Shown here in pieces: positions 53,977 to 63,874 of a stretch of 64,000 bases of DNA. Numbering within the stretch: the first letter of the stretch is position 1; each line of letters starts with the position of its first letter. Below the pieces are notes generated by a model. The model saw only the letters and a program-made list of their open reading frames with translations. It was not told the origin of the DNA and did not search any database. A program made the translations under genes and the position numbers. Source of the DNA: Sphingopyxis microcysteis (GTDB taxonomy: Bacteria > Pseudomonadota > Alphaproteobacteria > Sphingomonadales > Sphingomonadaceae); contig NZ_JAANYY010000002.1 of NCBI RefSeq assembly GCF_012274265.1, positions 1,054,001-1,118,000 of the forward strand. The letters are read 5' to 3'.

Positions 53977-55356
53977 TCAGGCCTGCATCCGATATTGCTT
54001 CAGCAGGTCGTACAGCGTCGGGCGGCTGATCCCCAGCAGCTTGGCCGCGGCGGAAATATTCCCCTCGCTCTGGATCATCGCGCGGCGGATCGCGACGCGG
54101 TCGGCCGCCTCGCGCGCGCTGCGCAGGTTGAGCCAGGCTTCGTCGCCGTCGCCCGCCCCGCCGTTCATCAGGTCGAGATCGTCCTTGGCGACCAGCTTGC
54201 CGTCGGCCATGATCACCGCGCGCTTGATCCGGTTTTCCAGCTCGCGGACGTTGCCCGGCCAGCGCGCTTCGTCGATCGCCTGCAACGCATCGGGGGCAAA
54301 GCCGCGCACCGCCGGGTTCATCGCGGGCGCATATTGATGCAGGAAATGCCGCGCCAACAGCACCGCATCGCCGGGCCGTTCGGCGAGCGAGGGGATCTTC
54401 ACCACCATCTCGGCGAGCCGGTAATAAAGGTCATCGCGGAAACTCTGGTCGGCGATCATCGCGTCGAGGTCGCGGTGCGTCGCGCACACGATGCGCGTGT
54501 CGACCGCGATGGCTTTGCGCCCGCCGATCCGCTCGATCGTCCGTTCCTGCAAGAACCGCAGCAATTTGACCTGCAACGGCAGCGGAATGTCGCCGACTTC
54601 GTCGAGGAACAATGTCCCACCATGCGCCAGTTCGATCTTGCCCTCGGTCGTCTTGACCGCACCTGTGAACGCGCCCTTTTCATGCCCGAACAATTCGCTT
54701 TCGAGCAGGTTCTCGGGGATAGCGGCGCAGTTGATTGCGACGAACGCGCCATCGCGCCGGCTGCTCGCCTGGTGCAGCCCGCGCGCCAGCAATTCCTTGC
54801 CGGTGCCGCTGGCGCCGAGCAGCATCACGCTGACATCCAGATCGGCGACGCGCTCGATCGTCCGCGCGACCTTCTGCATCTCGGGCGCGCCGGTGATCAT
54901 GCCGCCAAGGACGCGGTTGTCGCTGCTCCCCTGCTGTGCCAGCCGCGCGTTTTCGACTTCCAGCTCGCGGACATGAAAGGCGCGGCGCACGATCAGCCCC
55001 AGTTCGTCGATGTCGATCGGCTTCTGGTAAAAGTCCCAAGCACCGCTCGCGATCGCGGCCAGCGCGCTGGCGCGTTCGCCATGCCCCGACACGACGATGA
55101 CCTTGGTATCGGGCTTCGCCTCCAGGATCGCGCTCAGCGTCCGGAACCCCTCACGCGTCCCGTCGGGATCGGGCGGCAGCCCCAGGTCGAGCGTCACCAC
55201 TTCGGGCTCCTCGGCGCGCAGCAATTCGATCGCGGCGTCATGGTCGCCCGCGATCAGCACCTGATAATCCTCATACGCCCACTTGAGCTGCGCCTGCAGC
55301 CCGGGATCGTCCTCGACCACCAGCAATTTGCGGATATCGGCGCCGCTGTCGCTCAT
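53977..55356 (-). CDS. prsR: Sigma54-dependent response regulator PrsR
   Basis: 459-residue NtrC-type activator: receiver (LLVVEDDPG, phosphoacceptor in TLDLGLP, KP in YQKPID), AAA+ domain with LGASGTGKE, intact GHEKGAFTGA and Walker B GGTLFLDEVG, and a C-terminal Fis HTH (AAKLLGISRPTLYDLL). The receiver/AAA combination and gene order match PrsR of exosortase (PEP-CTERM) systems, which activates exopolysaccharide genes with sigma54. ATG overlaps the prsK stop by 4 bases. Confidence 0.9.
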   Translation of the reverse strand: MSDSGADIRKLLVVEDDPGLQAQLKWAYEDYQVLIAGDHDAAIELLRAEEPEVVTLDLGLPPDPDGTREGFRTLSAILEAKPDTKVIVVSGHGERASALAAIASGAWDFYQKPIDIDELGLIVRRAFHVRELEVENARLAQQGSSDNRVLGGMITGAPEMQKVARTIERVADLDVSVMLLGASGTGKELLARGLHQASSRRDGAFVAINCAAIPENLLESELFGHEKGAFTGAVKTTEGKIELAHGGTLFLDEVGDIPLPLQVKLLRFLQERTIERIGGRKAIAVDTRIVCATHRDLDAMIADQSFRDDLYYRLAEMVVKIPSLAERPGDAVLLARHFLHQYAPAMNPAVRGFAPDALQAIDEARWPGNVRELENRIKRAVIMADGKLVAKDDLDLMNGGAGDGDEAWLNLRSAREAADRVAIRRAMIQSEGNISAAAKLLGISRPTLYDLLKQYRMQA

Positions 55357-57485
55357 TGCGATGCTACTTTCATCATCAGGTTTGCATTGCCGCCATCGTC
55401 CCGCGCATCGGCGAGCGGCAGCCACAGGGTAAAGCTGCTGCCCTTGCCGGGCTCGCTTTCGACATCGATCGCGCCGCCCATGGCCTGCGCGATGTTCAGC
55501 GCTTCGAACGCACCCAGGCCAAAACCGCCGTCTTTCGTCGATACGAAGGGTTTGAACAATTCGTCGCGGATGAAGGCGCGCGTCATGCCGCTGCCCTGAT
55601 CGATCACGTCGATGCGCACGCGGCCATGTTCGGACACCGCCACCACCTGAACCGGCGTATCGGATGCCGAAGCATCGATCGCATTGGCGACCAGATGCTG
55701 CACGATCTGCCGCACCGACGCGGCGTCGCCCCACGCCGCGAGCCCCGCCTGACAGCCGACGAACAGCGCGCGCCGCGCCCGCGCCTCCGCCGCGACATCG
55801 TTCAATATCGGCTCGATCAACACCCGTACGGCCTCTGCCGCAGTCCCGCGCGCGCGGGGGGCCAGCCGCACCAGCAAGTCGCTGAGCCTCCCCGCGGAAA
55901 TCTTCAGCGTTTCGACCATGTCGGCGCGAAAAGCGGGATTGTCCGCGTGTCGTTCGGCGTTACGCGCGAGCAGGCCGATCTGGCTCGCCAGATTTTTGAT
56001 GTCGTGCATGATGAAGGCAAAGCGGCGGTTGAACTCGTCGAAGCGCCGCGCCTCCGACAAAGCCTCTTGGCTTTGCGATTCCGCCAGATAACTGGCAGCC
56101 TGCTGCCCCGCGATACGCAGCACGTCCAGATCTTCCCAGTCCAGCGCGCGCGAAACCGGCGGGCGGTGCAGCACGACGACCGCGATCATTCGCTGGAAAT
56201 GCAGGATCGGGACGACCACCCACGCGCGCGGATCGGAGAGCAGCCATGCGGGAAGCGCCATATCGTCGCCGTCCGGCACGTCCCCGCTCAGACCGCGCCG
56301 ACGCGCATCGAGGTCGACGATATGCCGCGTTTCCTGCAACATGAACGCCGATCGCACCGACAGCGCCATTTCCTCACCCTCGACGTCGACCGGCCATTGC
56401 CATTGTTCGGCGACGCGAAAGCTGCCCCCCGCACCGGGCAGCATCAACAGCGCGGCAGGGCTGCCGGTCAGTTCGGCCATCGCCTTGGCGACGCGGCCGT
56501 GCAGGTTGCGATCATCCGCGTCGCCATCCCCCTTGGCGCCCTGCCCCAGCGTCGCAGTGAAACGCATCCATTCGGTCCGATAATCATAGCGATGCTCGAA
56601 AAAATGCTTCGAGATCATCACCGACAACCAGGCGCGCAGCCGCGCCGATACGATCAGCAGCCCGCCGGCACCCAGCGCGACGACCAGCGAAGCCGCCTGC
56701 GCCAGCACGGCATAATCGCCGCCCACCCACCGTGCGATCGCACCCGTCAGCCCGATGACGATCAGATAGGCCGCACCGCCGACCAGGATCAGCGTCCGCA
56801 CCGCTGCGGTGCGTGATAGGCGCATCCGCTCGCGCCCGATGTCCATCGCCGCGACGACATAGGTGGGCAGCGTCAACAACACGACCGCGGGCAAAAGCTC
56901 GATCAGCGCCTGCGCCCGCTTGCCGGTCAGCGCCCCGATCAGCTGGGCATTGAGCTCATAGGCCCACAGCATCGCGAAACCGCCCGCGACCGCCATCACC
57001 GGCATCCGCAATCCGGCGCTCGCGTGCCGGACCCCGCTGTCGACGATCACCAGCCCGCCGGTCGCCACGACCATCGCCGCAAAGATCAGCGTCGGCGCCA
57101 TCCACGCCTCCGCCTCTGCCCCGGCGCGCCAATGCGCCGCGGCCCCCAGCACCAGCGCCAGGACGGCGATCGTCATCAGCATCCGCAGGATCAGGCGCAG
57201 CGGGCGCGACATGGGTGCCACGGCGGTCCAGAAGGTCGCGCTCAGCCACCCCAGCATCGCCAGATCGCGCAGCGTCTGTACGACAAAGGCTTGCGATGAT
57301 CCCGCCCCGAACATCGCCAGCGCCGCGCACCACAGCGCCGTCGCGGTCGCGGCCAGCATGAGCAGTCGCGGCGCGGGCATCAGCACCGCCATCCGCGCCG
57401 TCGGCCGCGCCAGCAACCACAGCGCAACGACCGAAAAGCCGACCAGCGCCAGCACCGACAAAATCTCGGAAAGCCCGGACAGCAT
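55353..57485 (-). CDS. prsK: Membrane sensor histidine kinase PrsK
   Basis: 710-residue kinase: about nine N-terminal transmembrane segments (residues 1-280), a GAF-like domain (about 320-470), then the kinase core with FIMHDIKNLASQIGLLARN (phospho-His), NAIDAS (N box), DQGSGM (G1) and GFGLGAFEAL (G2). The HDIKN box and topology match PrsK, cognate sensor of PrsR. The signal sensed is unknown. ATG 57485 lies 2 bp after the sugar transferase stop; an upstream in-frame start at 57509 would overlap it. Confidence 0.9.
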   Translation of the reverse strand: MLSGLSEILSVLALVGFSVVALWLLARPTARMAVLMPAPRLLMLAATATALWCAALAMFGAGSSQAFVVQTLRDLAMLGWLSATFWTAVAPMSRPLRLILRMLMTIAVLALVLGAAAHWRAGAEAEAWMAPTLIFAAMVVATGGLVIVDSGVRHASAGLRMPVMAVAGGFAMLWAYELNAQLIGALTGKRAQALIELLPAVVLLTLPTYVVAAMDIGRERMRLSRTAAVRTLILVGGAAYLIVIGLTGAIARWVGGDYAVLAQAASLVVALGAGGLLIVSARLRAWLSVMISKHFFEHRYDYRTEWMRFTATLGQGAKGDGDADDRNLHGRVAKAMAELTGSPAALLMLPGAGGSFRVAEQWQWPVDVEGEEMALSVRSAFMLQETRHIVDLDARRRGLSGDVPDGDDMALPAWLLSDPRAWVVVPILHFQRMIAVVVLHRPPVSRALDWEDLDVLRIAGQQAASYLAESQSQEALSEARRFDEFNRRFAFIMHDIKNLASQIGLLARNAERHADNPAFRADMVETLKISAGRLSDLLVRLAPRARGTAAEAVRVLIEPILNDVAAEARARRALFVGCQAGLAAWGDAASVRQIVQHLVANAIDASASDTPVQVVAVSEHGRVRIDVIDQGSGMTRAFIRDELFKPFVSTKDGGFGLGAFEALNIAQAMGGAIDVESEPGKGSSFTLWLPLADARDDGGNANLMMKVASQ

Positions 57486-57487
57486 GG

Positions 57488-58876
57488 TCAGCGCGCACCC
57501 TCGGGCCACAGCACGACGCGCACCGTCTGGAGCAGGATCAACAGGTCAAGGAAGGGCGAATAATTCTTTGCATAATATAGGTCATATTCCAGCTTGACCC
57601 GCGCATCCTCGACCGACGCCCCATAGGGATAGTTGATCTGTGCCCAGCCGGTCAGCCCCGGCTTCACCATATGCCGCTCGGCATAAAAGGGCATCTTCTG
57701 CTCGAGCTCCGCGACGAAGCTCGGCCGTTCGGGGCGCGGCCCGACAAAGCTCATTTCGCCCTTCAGCACGCACCACAGCTGCGGCAGCTCGTCGATGCGT
57801 AGCTTGCGGATGATCCGTCCGACCCGCGTCACGCGCGGATCATTCTCGCTGGCCCACACCGCCTGTCCCGCCGCCTCGGCATCGGTGCGCATCGACCGGA
57901 TCTTGTAGATGTCATAGGTTTCGCCGAACAGCCCGACGCGCGGCTGGCGGTAAAAGACCGGCCCGCGGCTGTCGAGCACGACCGCGATCCCCGCGAGCAG
58001 GATCAGCGGCAACCCAATGACCAGCACGACCAGGCTGGCGAGGATATCGAACAATCGCTTGCCGACCTTCGAAATCCGCTGCCCTGCGGAAAAGCCGTCG
58101 GAGAAGATCAGCCCGCTGGGGTTCGTCGTCGCCAGGTCGACGCGTCCCGTCTCGCGCTCGATAAAGCTCGCGATGTCGTTGACATGCACTCCGGTCGTCT
58201 TGACCCGCAGCAGGTCGTTCAACGGCAACGCATTGCGCCGCTCCTCCAGCGCCAACACCACCTCGCCCGCGCGCAGCGCGACGACATGATCAGACAGATT
58301 GGGGATCGCATCGCGCGGTACTGCGCTGGCCACGGTCTTTTCGGCGCCGCTCATCGCAACGAAGCCGACGATCTCCAGCCCGCTGCCCGGCTCGTCCGCC
58401 AGCGCCGCCAGCCGCGCCGCGCGTGCGCCCGCGCCCAGCACCAAAATCCGGCGCCGAAACGCCTCGGCGCCGGCCGATTGCGTGAGCACCAGGCGGATGA
58501 CGAACAGCGCCGCGATCGCCATCATCATCGCATACAGGCTGTTGGCGCGCCACAAGGTCGCGGTCGGCAGCAGAAACCCCACCACCGACAGGAAAATCAC
58601 CCCCAGCGAAATCGCGGCGAGCAGGCGCGCGGTCGCGAACCGCATCGAGCGCAGCCCCTCGTTGCCGTACATTCCGGTCGCCATCATCGCGAGCGAATTG
58701 GCGACGGCAAAGGTCGTCAGCGGCAACCAGCGCTCGCCCAGCGGTCCGGCGTCGAACGCGGCCTGATTGGCATAAAGGTGCCACGCCGCCTCGGCCGAAC
58801 CGAGCAGCGCGAGAAATTCGATCAGCGCCAGCCAGACGACAGCGTGCGGCACATAATGTTTGAACAGCCGGAACAT
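57488..58876 (-). CDS. Polyprenyl-phosphate sugar transferase, PEP-CTERM/EPS type
   Basis: 462-residue initiating glycosyltransferase that loads the first sugar phosphate onto undecaprenyl phosphate. It has four or five N-terminal membrane helices, a Rossmann-like middle domain ([13 protein letters not shown]), and the C-terminal catalytic domain with [41 protein letters not shown] and FVGPRPERP. The form matches the transferase found with exosortase systems. First gene of the operon with prsK, prsR and the TPR gene. Divergent from a GDP-mannose pyrophosphorylase gene. Confidence 0.92.
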   Translation of the reverse strand: MFRLFKHYVPHAVVWLALIEFLALLGSAEAAWHLYANQAAFDAGPLGERWLPLTTFAVANSLAMMATGMYGNEGLRSMRFATARLLAAISLGVIFLSVVGFLLPTATLWRANSLYAMMMAIAALFVIRLVLTQSAGAEAFRRRILVLGAGARAARLAALADEPGSGLEIVGFVAMSGAEKTVASAVPRDAIPNLSDHVVALRAGEVVLALEERRNALPLNDLLRVKTTGVHVNDIASFIERETGRVDLATTNPSGLIFSDGFSAGQRISKVGKRLFDILASLVVLVIGLPLILLAGIAVVLDSRGPVFYRQPRVGLFGETYDIYKIRSMRTDAEAAGQAVWASENDPRVTRVGRIIRKLRIDELPQLWCVLKGEMSFVGPRPERPSFVAELEQKMPFYAERHMVKPGLTGWAQINYPYGASVEDARVKLEYDLYYAKNYSPFLDLLILLQTVRVVLWPEGAR

Positions 58877-59003
58877 GGTAAAACGGGCAACCCTTTCGCG
58901 TCGCCCAATACTACAGCCGAGGCGTCAACTGTCGGTTAATTTTACACTCACGATGCGCGCAATCGGGGATGACCTGCTGCGCCCAAGGCGATAGACGGGC
59001 GCG

Positions 59004-60038
59004 ATGACCAGCATGATCCAACCCGTCATCCTGTGCGGCGGCGCCGGAACGCGGCTATGGCCCGAATCGCGCGGCCAGCGTGCCAAGCAGTTCCTGCCGC
59101 TGACCGGCCCCGAAAGCCTGTTTCAGCAAACGGTGCAGCGCACTCTCCCCGACGCCGGGTTCGCGCCGCCGATCATCCTGTGCGGCGCTGGCCATGTCGC
59201 CGCGGTGCGCGACCGGATGGGGGCGCACCAGGCATCGCTTCTGGTCGAACCCATGCCACGGAACACCGCTGCCGCGATTGCGCTCGCGGTGGCGCGCGCC
59301 GACGCCGACGCGCTGCTGCTGGTGATGCCCAGCGACCATGTGATCGCCGACGTGGCCGCCTTCCACGCCGCCATCGCCAAGGGCTCGCGATTGGCGCAGC
59401 AGGATTGGATCGTCACCTTCGGCATCACGCCCGACGCCCCCGAAACCGGATTTGGCTATATCGCCAGTGGCAAGGCGCTGGGCGACGACGGCTTTGTGGT
59501 CGATCGTTTCATCGAAAAGCCGCCGCTCGCCGATGCCGAAGCGATGCTCGCCGCGGGCGGCTACAGCTGGAATGCCGGCATCTTCCTGTTCCGCGCCGGG
59601 CGGATGCGCGACGCGATGCTCACCCATTGCCGCGCGATCTTCGAAGCCGCCGATCGCGCCGTCGCTGCGGGGATATTCGACGGCGACGCGCTTTACGCCG
59701 ACGCCGAGCATTTCGCCGCCGCCCCGTCGGACTCGATCGACTATGCGGTGATGGAAAAGGACGACCGCGTCGCCGTCGTTCCCGCCGCAATGGGCTGGTC
59801 CGACCTCGGCAGCTGGCAGGCGGTCCATGCGCTCGCGCCCAAAGACGACGCCGAAAACGCGGTCATCGGCGACGCTTTCCTGCACGACAGCCGCGGCAAC
59901 CTCGTCCGCGCGGGCGGCAAGCGCGTCTCGCTCGTCGGGATGGAGCAGGTTGCGGTGATCGTCGACGGCGACGACATCCTCGTCATGCCGCTCGCGCGTT
60001 CGCAAGACGTGCGCGTCGCCGCCAAAGCGCGCGAATGA
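59004..60038 (+). CDS. Mannose-1-phosphate guanylyltransferase
   Basis: 344-residue nucleotidyltransferase that makes GDP-mannose for polysaccharides. Motifs: LCGGAGTRLWPESR with the GTP-binding loop, KQFLPL, MPSDHVI, and FIEKPP. It lacks the C-terminal phosphomannose isomerase (cupin) domain of bifunctional ManC. Placed next to the sugar transferase operon, divergent, so it probably supplies mannose or a derivative to the same polymer. Start is ATG 59004 or M4 at 59013. Confidence 0.92.
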   Translation: MTSMIQPVILCGGAGTRLWPESRGQRAKQFLPLTGPESLFQQTVQRTLPDAGFAPPIILCGAGHVAAVRDRMGAHQASLLVEPMPRNTAAAIALAVARADADALLLVMPSDHVIADVAAFHAAIAKGSRLAQQDWIVTFGITPDAPETGFGYIASGKALGDDGFVVDRFIEKPPLADAEAMLAAGGYSWNAGIFLFRAGRMRDAMLTHCRAIFEAADRAVAAGIFDGDALYADAEHFAAAPSDSIDYAVMEKDDRVAVVPAAMGWSDLGSWQAVHALAPKDDAENAVIGDAFLHDSRGNLVRAGGKRVSLVGMEQVAVIVDGDDILVMPLARSQDVRVAAKARE

Positions 60039-60145
60039 GCGCATCCGCTTCGCTTCCACCTGTCATGACCCGGTACGCGATCGGCTTTGAACGAAGCTAC
60101 AGGAATTTCTAACTGTCCCGTGCCGCGTTGCAACGGGGGGACATC

Positions 60146-60862
60146 ATGAACGGGGTGATCGCTATCGTCGCGATTGTCGGGCTCCTGCTTGTTGCGGGGG
60201 CCGCGATCGGACTTTGCCAACGCCGCGCCTTTTCCGCGCGCTGGCTTGGCGTCGCCGCGGCGCTCGTGTTGCTCAACGATCTGCTGCTCACCCGCGCCTA
60301 TGGGCTGATCCCGTCGCTGCTGCCCGACAGCGACTGGAACTGGGAGGGCAAGTTGCTGGCGCTGATCGCCACCCTCGCCATCGCCGCTCACCCTGCCTTT
60401 GGCTGGCGACGTGTCGGCCTGACGCTGCGGCAACAGCCTGGAAGCCTGCGCGCGGCAATCGCCGTTGCCATCCTCTATTGCGCCTTCTTTCTGGCGCTGG
60501 CCGTGGCGTTCCCCAGCGACCCGGTATCGCCCGAAGCCATTGCCTTTCAGCTCACGATGCCGGGGTTCGAAGAAGAATCCTTTTACCGCGGCACCCTGCT
60601 GTTCGCGCTGGCGCAGGCATTTACGGCACGCATCCGTTTTCTTGGCGTCGATTGGAGCTGGGGCGCGCTCTTGTCGTGCGCGCTGTTTGGCATGGCGCAT
60701 GCCTTCGGCTATTCCGATGGCACTTTCTCGTTCGATCCGATTATCATGGCGCTGACCGCCGTCCCGTCGCTGCTGGCGGTCTGGCTGGTGCTGCGGACGC
60801 GCAGTCTGTTGCTGCCGGTTATCCTTCACAACTTCGGCAATGCGATTGGCTGGTTGCTGTAA
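60146..60862 (+). CDS. CPBP family intramembrane metalloprotease
   Basis: 238-residue membrane protein with about seven helices and the CPBP (Abi/CAAX-like) motifs: EEESFYRG (motif 1, EExxxR), FGMAHAFGY (motif 2 His) and HNFGNAIGW (motif 3). The family cleaves or modifies membrane-bound substrates; some protect against bacteriocins. Here it lies 107 bp after the mannose-1-P guanylyltransferase gene without clear link. ATG 60146 follows GGGGGAC; TTG 60128 is in frame but weaker. Confidence 0.9.
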   Translation: MNGVIAIVAIVGLLLVAGAAIGLCQRRAFSARWLGVAAALVLLNDLLLTRAYGLIPSLLPDSDWNWEGKLLALIATLAIAAHPAFGWRRVGLTLRQQPGSLRAAIAVAILYCAFFLALAVAFPSDPVSPEAIAFQLTMPGFEEESFYRGTLLFALAQAFTARIRFLGVDWSWGALLSCALFGMAHAFGYSDGTFSFDPIIMALTAVPSLLAVWLVLRTRSLLLPVILHNFGNAIGWLL

Positions 60863-60882
60863 CGTGCGGACGGGCGGTCGGC

Positions 60883-62175
60883 TTAGTGGTGCACCGCAAC
60901 GTCCAGGCTGGCCGTCAGGATGCGATCAACGGTCCGCTCCCAATCGTCGAACCGCCAGAACCCCGGGCTCGAACGGCCGACGATCCGCGGTTCTCGATCG
61001 GTTGGCGCAATTTCCAGGTCCACCGGCGTCACTTCGGCGAGCAGGTTGCAGTCAAAGAACAGACGAACCGACACCGCCGCGCCCGTCTCGCCCGCGCTAC
61101 CGGTGACCACCGCCAGCATTCCGTTCGACAGGCTGACCAGCGTTCCAGCGGGATATATCCCTAAGCTGTCGGCGAACTGGTCAAGCAGGTGCGGGTCGAA
61201 ATGGCCGGCCCAACCCTGCATCGCGGTCAGCGCCTCGCACGGCGACCACGCCGCCTTGTACGGACGATCCGACGTCACTGCGTCATACACGTCGCAGATC
61301 GCCCCCATCCGGGCGTAGAGCGACAGCTCATCGCCCGCCAGCCCGCCCGGATAGCCGGTACCATCCATCTTTTCATGATGGCGCAGGCACACTTCAAACG
61401 CTGCTGCCGGAATATCCTGCGACTTCATCAAAAAGGCATGGCCTGCTTCGGGATGCACCTCGACCGCATTGCGTTCGCACATCGTCAGCTTGCCGGGCTT
61501 GAACAGGACGTCGTCGGCAATCGCGACCTTCCCGACATCGTGCAGCAATCCCGCCACCCCCAATGCCTGCACCTCGGCCTCGTCCAGTTTCAGGTGGCGG
61601 GCAAAATTGATCATCAGCGCACAGACGGCGACCGAATGAAGATAGGTATATTCATCCTTCTGCTTCAGCCGCACCAGGTCGATCATCGCACGCGATTGGC
61701 GCGTGATCGATTTGCCGACCGCTTCGGCCAGCGACGCCATCCGCCGCGCTTCGACCGCGCGCCCCATCCGCGCCGCGCCGAACAGGTCGACCACCGCCTG
61801 TTTCGATTTCGCGACCAGCCGCTCGGCGCGGCGGCGCTCCTGGGCATAGCTTGCGGGACGCACCACCCGCTCGCGCGGGGGCGCAAAGATATGCGCGCGC
61901 CGACGCTCGATCCCGCGATAGGGCGGCGCAAGGCCGGTCGCCGATTTTCGGCGGTCATCGGCGGTAAACTCGCGTGCCGCGTCGGTTTCCGCCCATCGGC
62001 TGCGGCTGCGGTCGACGATCACCGCCGTCACCTCGGACTCGCGAATGCGCGCCAGCTGCTCGGGTGTTTCGATCAGGAACCGGCTGCGCCAGAACGGATG
62101 ATCGATCCATCGTCCGTCGAACCCATCGACAAACATGCCGATCTCGACTTGCTCGGGTTTGAGGTGAAGCAGCAT
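60883..62175 (-). CDS. HD-GYP domain protein with DUF3391 N-terminus
   Basis: 430-residue predicted c-di-GMP phosphodiesterase. N-terminal DUF3391 region (KPEQVEIGMFVDGFDGRWID), a basic linker, then HD-GYP: YLHSVAVCALMINFARHL, LLHDVGKVAIAD (HD), and HHEKMDGTGYPGGL (GYP signature intact). C-terminal small domain with unknown role. Enzymes of this kind lower c-di-GMP and so reduce biofilm and polymer production, relevant to the nearby exopolysaccharide genes. ATG 62175 gives the standard start; M at 62196 is possible. Confidence 0.9.
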   Translation of the reverse strand: MLLHLKPEQVEIGMFVDGFDGRWIDHPFWRSRFLIETPEQLARIRESEVTAVIVDRSRSRWAETDAAREFTADDRRKSATGLAPPYRGIERRRAHIFAPPRERVVRPASYAQERRRAERLVAKSKQAVVDLFGAARMGRAVEARRMASLAEAVGKSITRQSRAMIDLVRLKQKDEYTYLHSVAVCALMINFARHLKLDEAEVQALGVAGLLHDVGKVAIADDVLFKPGKLTMCERNAVEVHPEAGHAFLMKSQDIPAAAFEVCLRHHEKMDGTGYPGGLAGDELSLYARMGAICDVYDAVTSDRPYKAAWSPCEALTAMQGWAGHFDPHLLDQFADSLGIYPAGTLVSLSNGMLAVVTGSAGETGAAVSVRLFFDCNLLAEVTPVDLEIAPTDREPRIVGRSSPGFWRFDDWERTVDRILTASLDVAVHH

Positions 62176-62346
62176 TGATCTGGTCCCAAATGGCATATGC
62201 CACAGTCGCTTAACGACCGGAACGGGACGCGATTTAATCAGAGATGCGGCGCGCCATGTCGGTGTGCACGCCAGCGTAGTTGGCGATGTCACCCGGACGT
62301 TGTTTCGGCGAGCGATATCCAGCCTTCGCCCAAATGGTGAATTGAC

Positions 62347-63735
62347 CTAATCCCCCGCAAAATCGAAGGCACTAACGCCTCGCTCGCCCTCGCGGAACCG
62401 CAAAGGTCGTCCCAGCGGCGGCATCGATCTTTGCACGCATCCGGTGCGCGTACAGCGGCGGCAGCCGAGTCCGATCGGCGTCGCGGGGGATCGCATCAGG
62501 TCGATCCCGCGCGCGGCAACGAGCGGTGCCGCGACCTTTGCATCGACGCCGACGCACACCGCAAAGCGCGCGGGCGTACCGCTGCCTGTTGCGCCCGGCG
62601 CGGCGACGCTGCGGCTTTGCGTGAACCAGCGCGACCCGTCCTCCAGCTCGATCAGGTCGGCGATCACTTCGCCGGGCCGCGCGAACGCTTCATGGACGCC
62701 CCACAGCGGACAACGCGCATCGCCATCGACCAGCGGCGACTGGCTCGCGCCGGCATAACGCTTGCTCCCCTGCCCCGCCCGGTCGATGCGCAGCATGAAA
62801 AAGGGCAGTCCGCGCGCGCCGACGCGCTGGAGCGTCGTCAGCCGGTGCGCGACCTGCTCATAGCCCGCACCGAAGCGCCGCTGGAGCAGCAGCAGGTCAT
62901 AGCCGGTCGCGTCGCACGCGCGGAGGAACCGGCTGTACGGCATCATCAGCGCCGCGGCGAAATAGTGGACCAGATGCCGCTCGAACAGGCGCGCCGCTGC
63001 GGGCTCGGCAAACTCGGCGCCCGCGACCAGCGCGTCGATCTCGCCCTTCGCCTCGACCTGCGCCAATGTCGCCGCCGCCTGAAAGGTGCGCGAGGCGGGG
63101 CGGAGCAGCTCGTTCAGCATCAACTGCCGTGCGTGCCAGTCGAGCCAGCGCAGCCGGTCGGGCATGACGTCGCTCGGCAAGATGCGAATGCCCAGCTGGT
63201 GCCGCGTGCGCAAGCGCTCTGAAATCGTGCCGTAAAGATCGCCGCCCGCGAGCCGCAGTTCGTCGGCCAGTTCCTCGGCCTTCGCGTCGAGGTCGGCAAA
63301 ATGGTTGCGCCATTTTTCGATCGCACGGCGAACCGCGGCAACTTCGGGCGCTTCCTGCGACACATCGGCGCGCGCTTCGGGTGCCGCATCGAACAATCGC
63401 GCAAAGGCCGCGGCGGTCGCCGGCGCGCTCTGCAACCACTCCTCGACATCTTGCGCGCCGATCCCCAGGTCGGCGAAACGCGGGTCGGCGAGCCGCCGCC
63501 GTAACCCCGCCAACCCGCCCGGCACCTCTTCTTCCCCGAGCTTGGCGGCATCGAAATCGAAGCGTTCGGCCAGCCTGACGATGACCGTCGCGCTCAGCGG
63601 GCGTTGCCCATGCTCGATCAGGTTGAGATAGCTCGGCGAAATGTCGAGCGCCTCGGCCATCGCCGCCTGCGTCATCCCCGCATCGCGCCGCGCCCGCCGT
63701 ACCGCCGCCCCTGCAAACACCCGTCGCTCAGCCAT
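62347..63735 (-). CDS. ScfR/RamB-like acyl-CoA-responsive regulator
   Basis: 462-residue regulator: an N-terminal XRE HTH (AVRRARRDAGMTQAAMAEAL, SPSYLNLIEHGQRPL) and a long C-terminal effector region of the DUF2083/IrrE-like type, ending with a Cys cluster (GLGCRRCTRTGCVQRSMPP). Relatives include RamB and ScfR, which control glyoxylate-shunt and acyl-CoA genes. Divergence from aceA, 139 bp away, supports control of isocitrate lyase. It should also regulate itself through the shared region. Confidence 0.9.
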   Translation of the reverse strand: MAERRVFAGAAVRRARRDAGMTQAAMAEALDISPSYLNLIEHGQRPLSATVIVRLAERFDFDAAKLGEEEVPGGLAGLRRRLADPRFADLGIGAQDVEEWLQSAPATAAAFARLFDAAPEARADVSQEAPEVAAVRRAIEKWRNHFADLDAKAEELADELRLAGGDLYGTISERLRTRHQLGIRILPSDVMPDRLRWLDWHARQLMLNELLRPASRTFQAAATLAQVEAKGEIDALVAGAEFAEPAAARLFERHLVHYFAAALMMPYSRFLRACDATGYDLLLLQRRFGAGYEQVAHRLTTLQRVGARGLPFFMLRIDRAGQGSKRYAGASQSPLVDGDARCPLWGVHEAFARPGEVIADLIELEDGSRWFTQSRSVAAPGATGSGTPARFAVCVGVDAKVAAPLVAARGIDLMRSPATPIGLGCRRCTRTGCVQRSMPPLGRPLRFREGERGVSAFDFAGD

Positions 63736-63874
63736 AGATGTAACTTTCTTTACTGATTTACACGCTAATTAGCACCAGAACGGCATATTTTACAAATATT
63801 ATTGACAAAGCTTTTCACTTTGTGCGCCACTTTCGCCACCTTCGGCCCATCACCTCTCCACAAGGATTCGAACG
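63736..63874. promoter_or_regulatory. Divergent control region between the ScfR-like regulator and aceA
   Basis: An AT-rich stretch unlike the rest of the window. Palindromes seen: GCTAATTAGC (63764-63773, perfect), ACAAAG-N7-CTTTGT (63805-63823), and TTTTACAAAT near 63789-63798, similar in kind to RamB-type TTTGCAAA sites. A TTGACA (63803-63808) could be the -35 of aceA, but its -10 is poor, consistent with an activated or repressed promoter. Confidence 0.5.

Noticed and set aside
53593-55599. 668-codon open frame on the + strand
   Set aside because: Antisense to PrsR and the TPR gene, which have clear motifs; the + frame has none.
52132-60038. Search for an exosortase or PEP-CTERM protein near PrsK/PrsR
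   Set aside because: No multi-span protein with the exosortase Cys/Arg/His motif and no C-terminal PEP-helix-Arg tail is encoded here.
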